Shown here: piece after piece, positions 43,338 to 51,587 of the stretch
How positions within the stretch are numbered: the first letter of the stretch is position 1
How the letters are laid out: each line of letters opens with the position of its first letter
Source of the DNA: Niallia sp052318935
GTDB lineage: Bacteria; Bacillota; Bacilli; Bacillales; Cytobacillaceae
Direction: 5' to 3' (one strand)
DNA: 64,000 nucleotides
Assembly (NCBI GenBank): GCA_052318935.1
Contig: JBQRKO010000006.1
The notes under the pieces: model-generated
Databases searched by the model: none
Told to the model about the DNA's origin: nothing
The model's input: only the letters and a program-made list of their open reading frames with translations
Made by a program: the position numbers and the translations under genes

Positions 43338-44297
43338 TTAATCTATTGCAATTGCTTCGTTATTTAATAGTTTTAAAAACGATTCTTCGTTGACTATTTG
43401 TATGTCGAGTCCTTTTTGCTTCAGCTCGTATGCTTTTTTCTCCTTTGAACTGATGCCCTTAGCTCCGACGAGTTTTGGGTCTTGTATGCCAACTACTAAA
43501 TAATTTGTTTTACTGCTAACACCACTTTTCATAACCCCGCCAATATTGACTACTTTTTGCATTGCTTCTTTCCGATCCATCGACAAAAGATCGCCTGTAA
43601 ACACAATATTTTTCCCGTAAAGTATATGGTTTTCATTAAACGTATCGGTCATTGCCGAAATTTCTGAAATGGCAACTGTATTAAATTTACGTTTGCTTGG
43701 CTTCTTTTTTTGAAAAAAAGTTTGTGGCTTTAGTTCAGCAAACTGTTTAATTGGAATCGTGCTGAATGTTTGGCAATAAGTTTGAAGCGATTTTCTATTT
43801 TTGGCCTTTACGCAAGCAATTACTAGCTCCGCACATGCTCGGGCATCCACTCCTGCATGATGATGCTCTTCAAGGGAAATGCCAAAACGGGCCGTTCTTT
43901 CTTTTAAAGATTGCCCAACTTTTTCTCCACGACATGCTCTTGTGCTAATTGGAATGCTGCAAACATATTCAAAATCAGGAATCGCGATTCCGTATGACTT
44001 TAAACAACAGTATAATACACTCATATCAAATTGAGCATTATGTGCCACGATTAAATTCGAAGTAATGTCCTCTTTTATCATATTCCATATCTCGTCAAAG
44101 TTTTTTTGCCCAACAACATCATTCTGTTTTATGCCATGAATAGCTGTAAAACTTGCATCAAACTTCAAATTTGGCGGTTTAATAAGGAAATATTGTTCTT
44201 TTACAATTTCATTTTTTTCGACATATGTAAGTCCAATTGAACAAGCACTGTTCATATTTTCATTGGCTATTTCAAAATCAATAGCAATAAAATCCAC
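43338..44297 (-). CDS. 3'-5' exonuclease (DnaQ-like) with C-terminal BRCT domain
   Basis: This 319-aa protein has a DEDDh exonuclease domain (about residues 1-165: DFEIAN, HNAQFDMSVL and HHHAGVDARACAEL contain the acidic and His ligands) and a BRCT domain (about 225-310: GKNIVFTGDLLSMDRKEAM, then GVSSKTNYLVVG). This pair is common in Bacillota and is annotated as an epsilon-like DNA polymerase III exonuclease, likely acting in repair. GTG 44297 follows GGGAGGAG on the minus strand; ATG 44315 would overlap that site. Confidence 0.9.
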   Translation of the reverse strand: MDFIAIDFEIANENMNSACSIGLTYVEKNEIVKEQYFLIKPPNLKFDASFTAIHGIKQNDVVGQKNFDEIWNMIKEDITSNLIVAHNAQFDMSVLYCCLKSYGIAIPDFEYVCSIPISTRACRGEKVGQSLKERTARFGISLEEHHHAGVDARACAELVIACVKAKNRKSLQTYCQTFSTIPIKQFAELKPQTFFQKKKPSKRKFNTVAISEISAMTDTFNENHILYGKNIVFTGDLLSMDRKEAMQKVVNIGGVMKSGVSSKTNYLVVGIQDPKLVGAKGISSKEKKAYELKQKGLDIQIVNEESFLKLLNNEAIAID

Positions 44298-44539
44298 GTT
44301 GGCTACTCCTCCCATTCTATTTTTATTATATTATACTATTTTTCCTTTACTAGAGAGAATGTTTAAGGGATAAATTGGAAAATTATTTTAACATACTATT
44401 GTAACCTCCCTGTAATAAAATTAGAACAAGGCTGTAACCTATATTTCGACAAAATATGAGAAAATATTTTTAGTTGATAGATGTCGGGCCACGGATACAT
44501 ATTACTTATTCAAACTGGAAATGCAACGGAGGTTACTGT

Positions 44540-44980
44540 ATGAAAAAGGTTTTTATTATGACACTTTTATCATTTGGACTGTGCTTTACAGGAGTATTTG
44601 GGGGACAGGAAGCGAGTGCTGCTTCTCCAAAGTCTATTACAACTATTGCAAAAAAATACATAGGCACACCATATAAATTTGGTGGAATGACACCAACAGG
44701 ATTCGATTGTTCTGGTTTTGTAGGCTATAGTTATCAAAAGACTGGTAAAAATCTTCCAAGAACGGCAGCGGATATGTATAAAAAAGGGAAAAAAGTGAAG
44801 AAAAAAAGCCTGAAAACAGGAGACTTAGTTTTCTTTTCAACTTATAAAAAAGGTGCTTCACATGTTGGAATATACATAGGTGATAATCAATTTATACATA
44901 GTTCTTCAAAAGGTGTTAAAATAGACAAGCTATCAAATACATATTGGAATACAAATTATTATGGTGCAATAAGAATTTAA
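44540..44980 (+). CDS. Secreted NlpC/P60 family cell-wall hydrolase
   Basis: This 146-aa protein has a signal peptide (cleaved near ASAA, residue ~28) and a single NlpC/P60 domain. The catalytic Cys is in TGFDCSGFVGYSY, the first His in SHVGIYIGDN, and FIHSSSKGV follows. It lacks LysM or SH3 wall-binding modules, so it is a minimal gamma-D-glutamyl-diamino-acid endopeptidase. ATG 44540 follows GGAGGTT; the longer frame from 44474 is not needed. It is closed by its own terminator. Confidence 0.94.
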   Translation: MKKVFIMTLLSFGLCFTGVFGGQEASAASPKSITTIAKKYIGTPYKFGGMTPTGFDCSGFVGYSYQKTGKNLPRTAADMYKKGKKVKKKSLKTGDLVFFSTYKKGASHVGIYIGDNQFIHSSSKGVKIDKLSNTYWNTNYYGAIRI

Positions 44981-44991
44981 CTTTACTATAT

Positions 44992-45036
44992 ACCCTGCAG
45001 GAAATCTTTTGAATGGATTTTCTGTAGGGTTTTTTA
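44992..45036 (+). terminator. Terminator after the NlpC/P60 gene
   Basis: ACCCTGCAGGAAATC (44992-45006) pairs with GATTTTCTGTAGGGT (45016-45030), followed by TTTTTATTTTTT. Confidence 0.88.
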
Positions 45037-45073
45037 TTTTTTGAAAGGGTTTAAGAGAGAATATGAGATTGCA

Positions 45074-45213
45074 GCGGGAAAGATGGTAGGCAACGCGAGA
45101 AAAACTGGAGAAACGCGAAAAAAATGAAATTGCCGCGAGAAAAAGAGGAGAAACGCGAAAAAAATGAAATTGCCGCGAGAAAAACTGGAGAACCGCGAGA
45201 AAATCACCATTCC
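45074..45213. repeat. 20-bp tandem repeat array (about 7 units)
   Basis: Units starting with CGCGA recur exactly every 20 bp at 45094, 45114, 45134, 45154, 45174 and 45194, with a diverged unit (GCGGGAAAGATGG) at 45074. Two sub-types alternate (CGCGAGAAAAACTGGAGAAA and CGCGAAAAAAATGAAATTGC), giving a 40-bp higher order. The array ends about 12 bp from the stop codon of the NERD gene. Confidence 0.9.
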
Positions 45214-45225
45214 CGCAGACATTAA

Positions 45226-46202
45226 TTAGTATGGTCTATACAATTTTTCTGCATAGTAAATCCTTCCTTTTGTATTGCCCGAACAAAGTAAATGCATTTG
45301 AGACAGGAGTCTAAACGCGATATCTTTAGAGGAAAGAAGCACAAATTCACGAAATTCTTTATTAGTAATAGCTGGTTTTATTAGAAGAAAGTAGTCATAC
45401 ACTGCTTGAAAATGTGCGTCGCTATTAAAAGTGCCGCAAAATGTACAATGCCATTGTTTTTTCTTGCGGATCATGGCAAATTTCATACACGAAGGGCAGC
45501 ATACACCTGTAATAATATCGGATGGCTTGAGGCCATAATATTTTAAAATATCAATCTCTTCAGGAGTATTCGCTTTTAACAAAAAAGTATAGATTTCACG
45601 AAGATGTTTCCCATCTAAAACTTCATGTTTATATTTTAATGATAGATTGTCCCATTTTTCCATTAAACTATGACTATGAATGACGTGATTCTTGATAGAA
45701 GAAGGACCTTTAATAATAGTCGAGGGATGGCTGATAACAATTAAGTTTTCGATTGGAATAGTGGGAAGTTGATTCAATTGAAGAAATTGGTGAAGTTGTC
45801 TTTGAAGTCTTTTTGCTTGTGAGATGGGATCAAGGTAACCTTCTTCTTGATCATTAATGTGGCGGGTAAATTGATTGAGAGAGGCATCAAAAACTAGTGT
45901 ACTTACGTAATTTTTACTCTCTAGGATTAATGCAAAGCAAGGAGTTAAGACTAAATAGTCAATTTGGAAAAAGGATTTTCCATCAAATAGACGGAGATTA
46001 TGGATGATAAGCATTCTTTTTCAGGTAGAAAATTGAGATGGTATTTTAGTTCTTTTTCGCCATTAAATCCCCTAAGTTGAGTATGGAAATCTTTCAGTAT
46101 TTTTGGTTGAAGAGGGTCATCTTTGGGAAATCTGTTTAACAAGGCTTCTGTCTTACAAAGTCTAATGTTTTTAACAATTTGATTCAAAAACAATAAGTTC
46201 AC
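45226..46202 (-). pseudogene. NERD-domain nuclease-like protein with zinc ribbon, one-base frameshift (second copy)
   Basis: The N-terminal part (46202 to about 46010) and the main part (46014-45226) are in different frames of one gene. Inserting one A in the GAAAAAGAA run near 46011-46024 gives LPEKRMLIIHN, which aligns without gaps to LPSDKFDIFHD of the first copy (8864-9816). NERD residues GFNGEKE, QIDYLVLT and LILESKNY are present, and the C-terminal zinc ribbon has CPSC and CTFC. The start is unclear (GTG 46202 or a nearby TTG). The A5 context is not a canonical slippery heptamer, so mutation or sequencing error is likeliest. Confidence 0.75.
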
Positions 46203-46302
46203 TTCCTTATCAAATATCTAATTTTATTATTCTACATATTGTTCGAATAACGTTTCATCATTTTATAAATTTTTGGAGAACGCAAGTAGAAAATTAGCAA
46301 CA

Positions 46303-46347
46303 GAAAAAGGGGATAAAAGCAGCATCTCTTGCTTTTATCCCCTTTTA
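46303..46347. terminator. Bidirectional terminator between NERD and tetR genes
   Basis: AAAAGGGGATAAAAGCA pairs perfectly with TGCTTTTATCCCCTTTT (17 bp) across GCATCTCT, with T-rich sequence on both sides. It probably ends minus-strand tetR transcription. Confidence 0.85.
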
Positions 46348-46389
46348 TTAAAAGATAAGAAAGTATAAAATTTCGAACCTAGTTTAGTG

Positions 46390-46508
46390 TCTAGCTCCGG
46401 CGCCTAGCCCCTGTGAAAGATAACCTCTTGCCTCTAAAAGTAAAAAACACTTTTTGAGTCAAGAGAACATTTTTCTTCGGGGCTGAGCAAGGCGCCTGCG
46501 CTTTTCTT
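46390..46508 (+). repeat. Palindromic repeat family 2, copy 4
   Basis: Nearly identical to copy 2 at 23237-23356 over its entire length, including the CTCTTG/CAAGAG inner stem. It lies directly at the 3' end of tetR. Confidence 0.88.
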
Positions 46509-46514
46509 AATATT

Positions 46515-47111
46515 TTAGGAATATTTACTTAAATAATGCTCAAAGAAAAAATCAATTTGCTCTTCGATAGGAATCGGATTCCAAACAATGGATGTTTGTT
46601 TTTTACAGGATAAAACAGTTGGAAGAAAGGTAGCGCCAAAGATTTGCATCATCATCATCGTAAGAATATTTGAATCGTTCTCGCCTGTAATTTCCTTCAA
46701 CGTCGCTTTAATTTTATTTAACCCCATTGTTTTCATGAAATTGGTATATTCAACCTGTGATTCAAAGGAAATATTGCCTTTTCCAAGTAATTCCTTCATT
46801 AATTCTGGGTATTTTTTTACAGAGTTTGTATATTGAACTAAGAAGGTTTTTAAGCGTTCTTTTGGTGTTTTGGAATGATCATCTAAAATGCAGAAAGCTT
46901 CTCGAAAGGAGGCAAGCATTACTTTTATCGCTTCGTTAACTAATTTATCTTTCGATCCGAAATAGTAATTGATTAATGCGAGATTCACGTCTCCAGCTGC
47001 AGCTATTTTACGCAATGTTACCTTCTCAAGACCTTCTGCTTTAATTAACTCTATTGTAGCATACAGAATATTTTCCTTTGTGGTTTTATCTTTTTCGGAG
47101 CTTGTGTTCAT
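46515..47111 (-). CDS. TetR/AcrR family transcriptional regulator
   Basis: This 198-aa repressor has an N-terminal TetR helix-turn-helix (ENILYATIELIKAEG, then LRKIAAAGDVNLALINYYFGSK) and a divergent ligand-binding C-terminal domain. It is transcribed away from the MFS exporter gene at 47343, and the 230-bp gap between them contains a palindromic operator candidate, so it probably controls the exporter and itself. ATG 47111 follows GGGGAG on the minus strand. Confidence 0.93.
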   Translation of the reverse strand: MNTSSEKDKTTKENILYATIELIKAEGLEKVTLRKIAAAGDVNLALINYYFGSKDKLVNEAIKVMLASFREAFCILDDHSKTPKERLKTFLVQYTNSVKKYPELMKELLGKGNISFESQVEYTNFMKTMGLNKIKATLKEITGENDSNILTMMMMQIFGATFLPTVLSCKKQTSIVWNPIPIEEQIDFFFEHYLSKYS

Positions 47112-47234
47112 CTTATAACTCCCCTATCAGCTAATTCGCAAAACTATATTTAAATTAAACGATAATACTTTCAGGCATACTGTGTCAAGAATCAAAAAAA
47201 CTTGACAGGTGGAAGAAAAAAGGATAAATTTTTG

Positions 47235-47263
47235 ATTGAACATTGTTTTAAACGTTGTTTAAT
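47235..47263. promoter_or_regulatory. Palindromic operator candidate for the TetR regulator
   Basis: ATTGAACATTGTTTT facing AAACGTTGTTTAAT is an imperfect palindrome of about 14 bp per arm, in the middle of the divergent tetR/MFS intergenic region. Confidence 0.6.
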
Positions 47264-47342
47264 TTTTATTTTTGATAAGGAAAAAAATAAACAACATGAT
47301 AATAAGAAAGACTAAAAGAATAGAGAAAGTTGGGTGAAACAT

Positions 47343-48839
47343 ATGTCTAATACAAAAGTGGAGACTGGATCCATCAGTTCAGAAGAATTCTCCATTAAAA
47401 CTATTATTGCTCCGCTCATGGCTGTCGTTGTTGGAATGATTATGGTCATTCTAGATAGCACGGTTGTCAATGTTGCTGTTCCGGAATTGGTGGACTATTT
47501 TAAGACGGATCTTAAAACCATTCAATGGACGGTAACTGGCTATACATTGGCGTTGTCGGCTGTTATCCCGCTTGCTGGCTGGATGACAGATAAATTTGGT
47601 GCAAAAAAAATCTTCCTTTTTACGATTACCTTTTTTACCTTAGGTTCTGTATTATGTGCGTTTGCTCAATCTCCAATGCAATTAATTATTTACCGAGTAA
47701 TTCAAGGACTTGGAGGCGGAATGGTCGCTCCGATCGGGATGGCGATGGTGTTTAAGCTTGCGCCGCCGGAGAAAAGAGGATCGATCATGGGTGTGCTTGG
47801 TGTTCCAATGCTTTTAGCTCCAGCGATTGGTCCAGTATTATCTGGATGGTTGGTAGAATATGTAAGTTGGCATTGGATTTTCTTAATTAATTTGCCAATT
47901 GGCATTATCGCGTTGATTGTCGGGGTGAAGTTTCTTCCTAAATCAGAAAAGCATGAAGCGCCGCATCTTGATATTATTGGTATGATTATTGCTCCTATTG
48001 CTTTTTCTATGCTTGCTTATGGGGTAAGTGAAGGAGGAGAAGACTGGACTTCTACTTCTGCGATTACAGGTTTAATCATTGGTGGAGTGGCCTTAATTAT
48101 TTTTATTTTTGTTGAGTTGCGACAAAAACAGCCGCTGCTCGAGCTGCGGGTATTTCGTTCATCTGATTTTTCAAGAGGAATCATTCTTGCGTGGCTCGCT
48201 CAAGTCGCATTATTTGGATCAATGATATTGGTTCCATTATACTTACAGCAGCTTAGAGGCTACTCGGCGCTCGAAACGGGTATCATCTTGCTGCCGCAAG
48301 CGCTCGCTTCCGCTATATTTATGCCAATTAGTGGACGATTATTTGACAAAGTTGGTGCCCGTCCACTTGCATTTACGGGAATGGGCATTATTTCCGCAGG
48401 ATTGTTTCTATTATCACGAACTACGGTTGATACAAGTCTTGTAATGATTATTGTTTGTTTATTTATGATGGGTGCTGGAATGGGTCTGACGATGATGCCT
48501 GTCAATACCCATGTACTGAACGCAGCACCTCGCAAGCTTGTTAGCAGAGTAACACCGTTGACAACTGCCGCACAGCAAGTAGTTGTTTCCTTTGCAGTTG
48601 CTGGATTAACTGGATATTTAACGTCACATGTGGATGACCATATGAAAGATGTCGTACATGGAATTACTCCTGCTGAAGCAGCTAGCTCTGGATTTTCGGA
48701 CACATTCTTTTTAGCAGCATGTCTGGCAGCTGTAGGATTTGTTTTCAGTTTATTTCTTCGTAAACCAAAAACGCAGCCAAAAGAAGAGGTAGATTTAGAA
48801 AAAAAGCAAGATCCATCGGTTAGTATGAATGTCCATTAA
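47343..48839 (+). CDS. DHA2 family (EmrB/QacA-type) MFS drug exporter
   Basis: This 498-aa proton antiporter has 14 predicted membrane helices. Motifs include LDSTVVNVAVPEL in helix 1 (DHA2 signature), GWMTDKFGAKK (motif A) and GLGGGMVAPIGMAMV with GPVLSGWLVEYVSWHWIFLIN (motif C). It exports amphipathic or cationic compounds in related systems; the substrate is unknown here. ATG 47343 follows GGGTGAAA. It is divergent from the tetR gene and is followed by its own terminator. Confidence 0.94.
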   Translation: MSNTKVETGSISSEEFSIKTIIAPLMAVVVGMIMVILDSTVVNVAVPELVDYFKTDLKTIQWTVTGYTLALSAVIPLAGWMTDKFGAKKIFLFTITFFTLGSVLCAFAQSPMQLIIYRVIQGLGGGMVAPIGMAMVFKLAPPEKRGSIMGVLGVPMLLAPAIGPVLSGWLVEYVSWHWIFLINLPIGIIALIVGVKFLPKSEKHEAPHLDIIGMIIAPIAFSMLAYGVSEGGEDWTSTSAITGLIIGGVALIIFIFVELRQKQPLLELRVFRSSDFSRGIILAWLAQVALFGSMILVPLYLQQLRGYSALETGIILLPQALASAIFMPISGRLFDKVGARPLAFTGMGIISAGLFLLSRTTVDTSLVMIIVCLFMMGAGMGLTMMPVNTHVLNAAPRKLVSRVTPLTTAAQQVVVSFAVAGLTGYLTSHVDDHMKDVVHGITPAEAASSGFSDTFFLAACLAAVGFVFSLFLRKPKTQPKEEVDLEKKQDPSVSMNVH

Positions 48840-48844
48840 ATGAA

Positions 48845-48884
48845 AAAGGAGCATGCCTTCACATTAAAGGTATGCTCCTTTTTG
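48845..48884 (+). terminator. Terminator after the MFS gene
   Basis: AAAGGAGCATGCCTT pairs with AAGGTATGCTCCTTT (one mismatch or wobble), followed by TT. Confidence 0.88.
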
Positions 48885-48914
48885 CATAAATACCTGCTGC
48901 CAATGCATTCCGAA

Positions 48915-49053
48915 TTACTTAGGTTCATAAAATACGATTGCATCCACATTCTTTAACCATTCCTTTGCTTCTGAGCCATCTGTATTTGCTATCCAAATAT
49001 TTCTGTTTTGATCGGTAATGGATGTGCCTCTAAACCAAATCAGCTTTTTAATA
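48915..49053 (-). pseudogene. C-terminal gene fragment
   Basis: On the minus strand a 45-codon stretch without stops, ending in TAA (48917-48915), reads KKLIWFRGTSITDQNRNIWI followed by ANTDGSEAKEWLKNVDAIVF and YEPK. It looks protein-like but has no start codon or ribosome-binding site. It is cut off at its 5' side next to a MITE-core fragment. Family not recognised. Confidence 0.45.
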
Positions 49054-49072
49054 GAAAGAACATATTAGCATA

Positions 49073-49140
49073 TGCGACGAGGAGGCTTGGCGCTCGCCCC
49101 GCGGAAAGCGAGCGATAAGCTTCGGAAAACCCCTTGTAAC
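49073..49140 (+). repeat. MITE-core fragment (copy I)
   Basis: GCGACGAGGAGGCTTGGCGCTCGCC-type core followed by CCGCGGAAAGCGAGCGATAAGC. It is only the right half and matches copy G (37085-37140) best. Confidence 0.65.
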
Positions 49141-49165
49141 AGAGCTTATTTTCAGGGTAGCCTAC

Positions 49166-49223
49166 TTCAAAAAATATAGCCCATTATCACAGCAGATAGT
49201 ACCTGCTTGCAAGATAATGGGCT
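49166..49223 (-). terminator. Terminator of thiC
   Basis: AGCCCATTATC (49178-49188) pairs with GATAATGGGCT (49213-49223); on the minus strand it is followed by ATATTTTTTG. Confidence 0.88.
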
Positions 49224-49236
49224 AAATTATTTCCTC

Positions 49237-51009
49237 TTAACTATATAAATGACTGCCTTTTTCCACAAATTCTTTCGCTTTTTCTTTTAAGCCTTCTTCA
49301 ATGACTTCTGTTTCTGGCAGATTGTTTTCTTTTGCACGGTTGCGAATGTCTTGAGAGATTCTCATGCTGCAGAATTTAGGTCCACACATGGAACAGAAAT
49401 GAGCCGTTTTTGCGCCTTCTGCTGGCAGTGTTTCATCATGATAGGCTAACGCTTTTTCCGGATCAAGTGATAGATTAAATTGATCTCTCCAACGGAACTC
49501 AAAGCGAGCTTTTGATAAAGCATCGTCTCGTTGTTGTGCTCCCGGATGGCCTTTTGCAAGGTCGGCTGCATGTGCGGCGATTTTATATGTAATAACGCCT
49601 TCACGAACGTCATCGCGGTTTGGCAATCCTAAATGTTCTTTTGGTGTTACGTAACATAGCATGGCTGTTCCGAACCAGCCAATCATCGCAGCGCCAATAG
49701 CGGATGTAATATGGTCATATCCAGGTGCGATATCGGTTGTTAATGGTCCAAGTGTATAGAATGGAGCTTCTTGGCAAATTTCTTGTTGAAGATCGACGTT
49801 TTCTTTAATTTTGTGCATTGGAACGTGTCCAGGGCCTTCAATCATGACTTGTACATCGTGTTTCCAAGCAATTTTTGTTAATTCGCCAAGTGTTTCAAGC
49901 TCTGCAAATTGTGCTTCATCATTCGCATCTGCAATCGATCCAGGACGCAGCCCATCTCCAAGTGAGAAGGCGATATCATATTTTTTCATAATTTCACAGA
50001 TTTCTTCAAAGTGCGTGTATAGGAAACTTTCTTTGTGGTGAGCGAGACACCATTGTGCCATGATAGAACCGCCGCGGGAAACAATTCCTGTTACACGTTT
50101 TGCTGTTAACGGAATGTAACGAAGCAATACGCCTGCGTGAATGGTAAAGTAATCGACACCTTGTTCTGCTTGCTCGATTAACGTGTCACGGTATACCTCC
50201 CATGTAAGATCTTCTGCAACGCCGTTTACTTTTTCTAACGCTTGATAAATTGGCACAGTACCAACCGGAACAGGACAGTTGCGAATAATCCATTCACGGG
50301 TTGTATGAATATCTTTCCCCGTCGATAAATCCATTAAGTTATCTGCACCCCAGCGAATCGCCCATGTCATTTTTTCTACTTCTTCTTCAATGGAAGAAGT
50401 AACGGCAGAATTTCCGATGTTTGCATTAATTTTTACATGAAAGTTTTTTCCGATAATCATTGGTTCACTTTCAGGATGGTTAATGTTGCTTGGAATGATC
50501 GCACGGCCGCTTGCTACTTCATCACGGACAAATTCGGGACTAACATGCTCTCTTATTGCGATAAATTCCATTTCAGGCGTAATGATTCCTTTGCGTGCGT
50601 AATGAAGTTGTGTAACGTTTTTTCCTTCTTTGGCACGTTTTGGTTTTCTGGATAATTGGAAAGTATCTTCTGTTGTATGTAATGTTTTACGCCCATTGTC
50701 TTCAGGCTTAATCGCACGACCTTCATAAGTTTCTACATCATTTCTTTCATCAATCCACTTAGAACGAATGGCAGGTAAACCTTCGCGGATATTCACCGTA
50801 GCATTTTGGTCTGTATAAATACCACTTGTATCATATACACGTACTGGCGCATTTTCTTCTTCGCCGAAAGTTCCAGTCGTCGGACTCAGTTCGATTTCTC
50901 TCATCGGTACTTGAATGTCACTTCTAGATCCTTCTACATATACTTTTTTGCTTCCAGAAAAACTAGACATAATTGAAATATTTTGTTGCTGTACTGTTTC
51001 ATTTTTCAT
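49237..51009 (-). CDS. thiC: Phosphomethylpyrimidine synthase ThiC
   Basis: This 590-aa radical-SAM enzyme converts aminoimidazole ribotide to HMP-P, the pyrimidine half of thiamine. The unusual C-terminal [4Fe-4S]-SAM motif CxxCxxxxC is visible as CSMCGPKFCSM. The core blocks GNSAVTSSIEEEVEK, TIHAGVLLRYIPLT and GPGHVPMHKIKENV are intact. ATG 51009 follows AAGGGAGAGAG and gives the B. subtilis length; the frame extends upstream to 51081 through the leader terminator and is not used. A TPP riboswitch precedes it. Confidence 0.97.
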   Translation of the reverse strand: MKNETVQQQNISIMSSFSGSKKVYVEGSRSDIQVPMREIELSPTTGTFGEEENAPVRVYDTSGIYTDQNATVNIREGLPAIRSKWIDERNDVETYEGRAIKPEDNGRKTLHTTEDTFQLSRKPKRAKEGKNVTQLHYARKGIITPEMEFIAIREHVSPEFVRDEVASGRAIIPSNINHPESEPMIIGKNFHVKINANIGNSAVTSSIEEEVEKMTWAIRWGADNLMDLSTGKDIHTTREWIIRNCPVPVGTVPIYQALEKVNGVAEDLTWEVYRDTLIEQAEQGVDYFTIHAGVLLRYIPLTAKRVTGIVSRGGSIMAQWCLAHHKESFLYTHFEEICEIMKKYDIAFSLGDGLRPGSIADANDEAQFAELETLGELTKIAWKHDVQVMIEGPGHVPMHKIKENVDLQQEICQEAPFYTLGPLTTDIAPGYDHITSAIGAAMIGWFGTAMLCYVTPKEHLGLPNRDDVREGVITYKIAAHAADLAKGHPGAQQRDDALSKARFEFRWRDQFNLSLDPEKALAYHDETLPAEGAKTAHFCSMCGPKFCSMRISQDIRNRAKENNLPETEVIEEGLKEKAKEFVEKGSHLYS

Positions 51010-51062
51010 TTTTACTCTCTCCCTTAACATGTAATGGGACAAGATCAATGAACATGCCAACA

Positions 51063-51101
51063 CAAAAAAAACTAGATTCATATTTTGAACCTAGTCGGAA
51101 G
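51063..51101 (-). terminator. Riboswitch-controlled terminator before thiC
   Basis: On the minus strand ACTAGGTTCA pairs with TGAATCTAGT (51095-51086 with 51080-51071), followed by T8. It lies between the TPP aptamer and the thiC start, as expected for attenuation by TPP. Confidence 0.8.
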
Positions 51102-51191
51102 TTAACACAAAGAATTCATTCAAGCTGTTGAAAAACGTTTTCACTCAGCCGGATCATTGTTATTATGCATAACAAATGAAAGTACATTCTT

Positions 51192-51281
51192 TACTTCCCC
51201 ACGCTGGTACGAGCCAGATCAGGTCCAAAGGGTTAGAAACAAATAAACTGTTTCCTCTCAGCCTAAAATCGGCACCCCTAG
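51192..51281 (-). promoter_or_regulatory. TPP riboswitch (THI element)
   Basis: On the minus strand the conserved blocks appear in order: AGGGGTGCC, GGCTGAGAGG, AACCCTTTGGACCTGATCTGG and TACCAGCGTGGGGAAG. This is the classic THI box, here upstream of thiC. Confidence 0.96.
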
Positions 51282-51450
51282 TATTGTTCATATAAATGGT
51301 AACATATGCACATGGAAATAAAAAGTAATTTCACATAAAACGATTTATTTTATGCAAAATTACTTTGCAGATTTATTTAAAGGGATTCATGCAGCCAGGC
51401 GGAATCCTTCTAAAAGATAAGAAAGCATAAAATTTCGAACCTAGTTTAGT

Positions 51451-51570
51451 GTCTAGCTCCAGCGCCTAGCCCCTGTGAAAGATAACCTCTTGCCTCTAAA
51501 AGTAAAAAATACTTTTTGAGTCTAGAGAACATTTTTCTTCGGGGCTGAGCAAGGCGCCTGCGCTTTTCTT
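51451..51570 (+). repeat. Palindromic repeat family 2, copy 5
   Basis: Close to copies 2 and 4, with AAAATACTTTTTGAGTCTAGAG, so one stem pair is lost. It lies at the 3' end of the DUF2252 gene, just as copy 4 lies at the 3' end of tetR. Confidence 0.87.
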
Positions 51571-51587
51571 AAATTCTTGATCTCCTT

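Noticed and set aside
43234..43395. 52-codon frame after GAGGGAG on the plus strand
   Set aside because: It runs through the exonuclease terminator and then antisense to the exonuclease coding end. The good ribosome-binding site leaves a small chance of a truncated gene.
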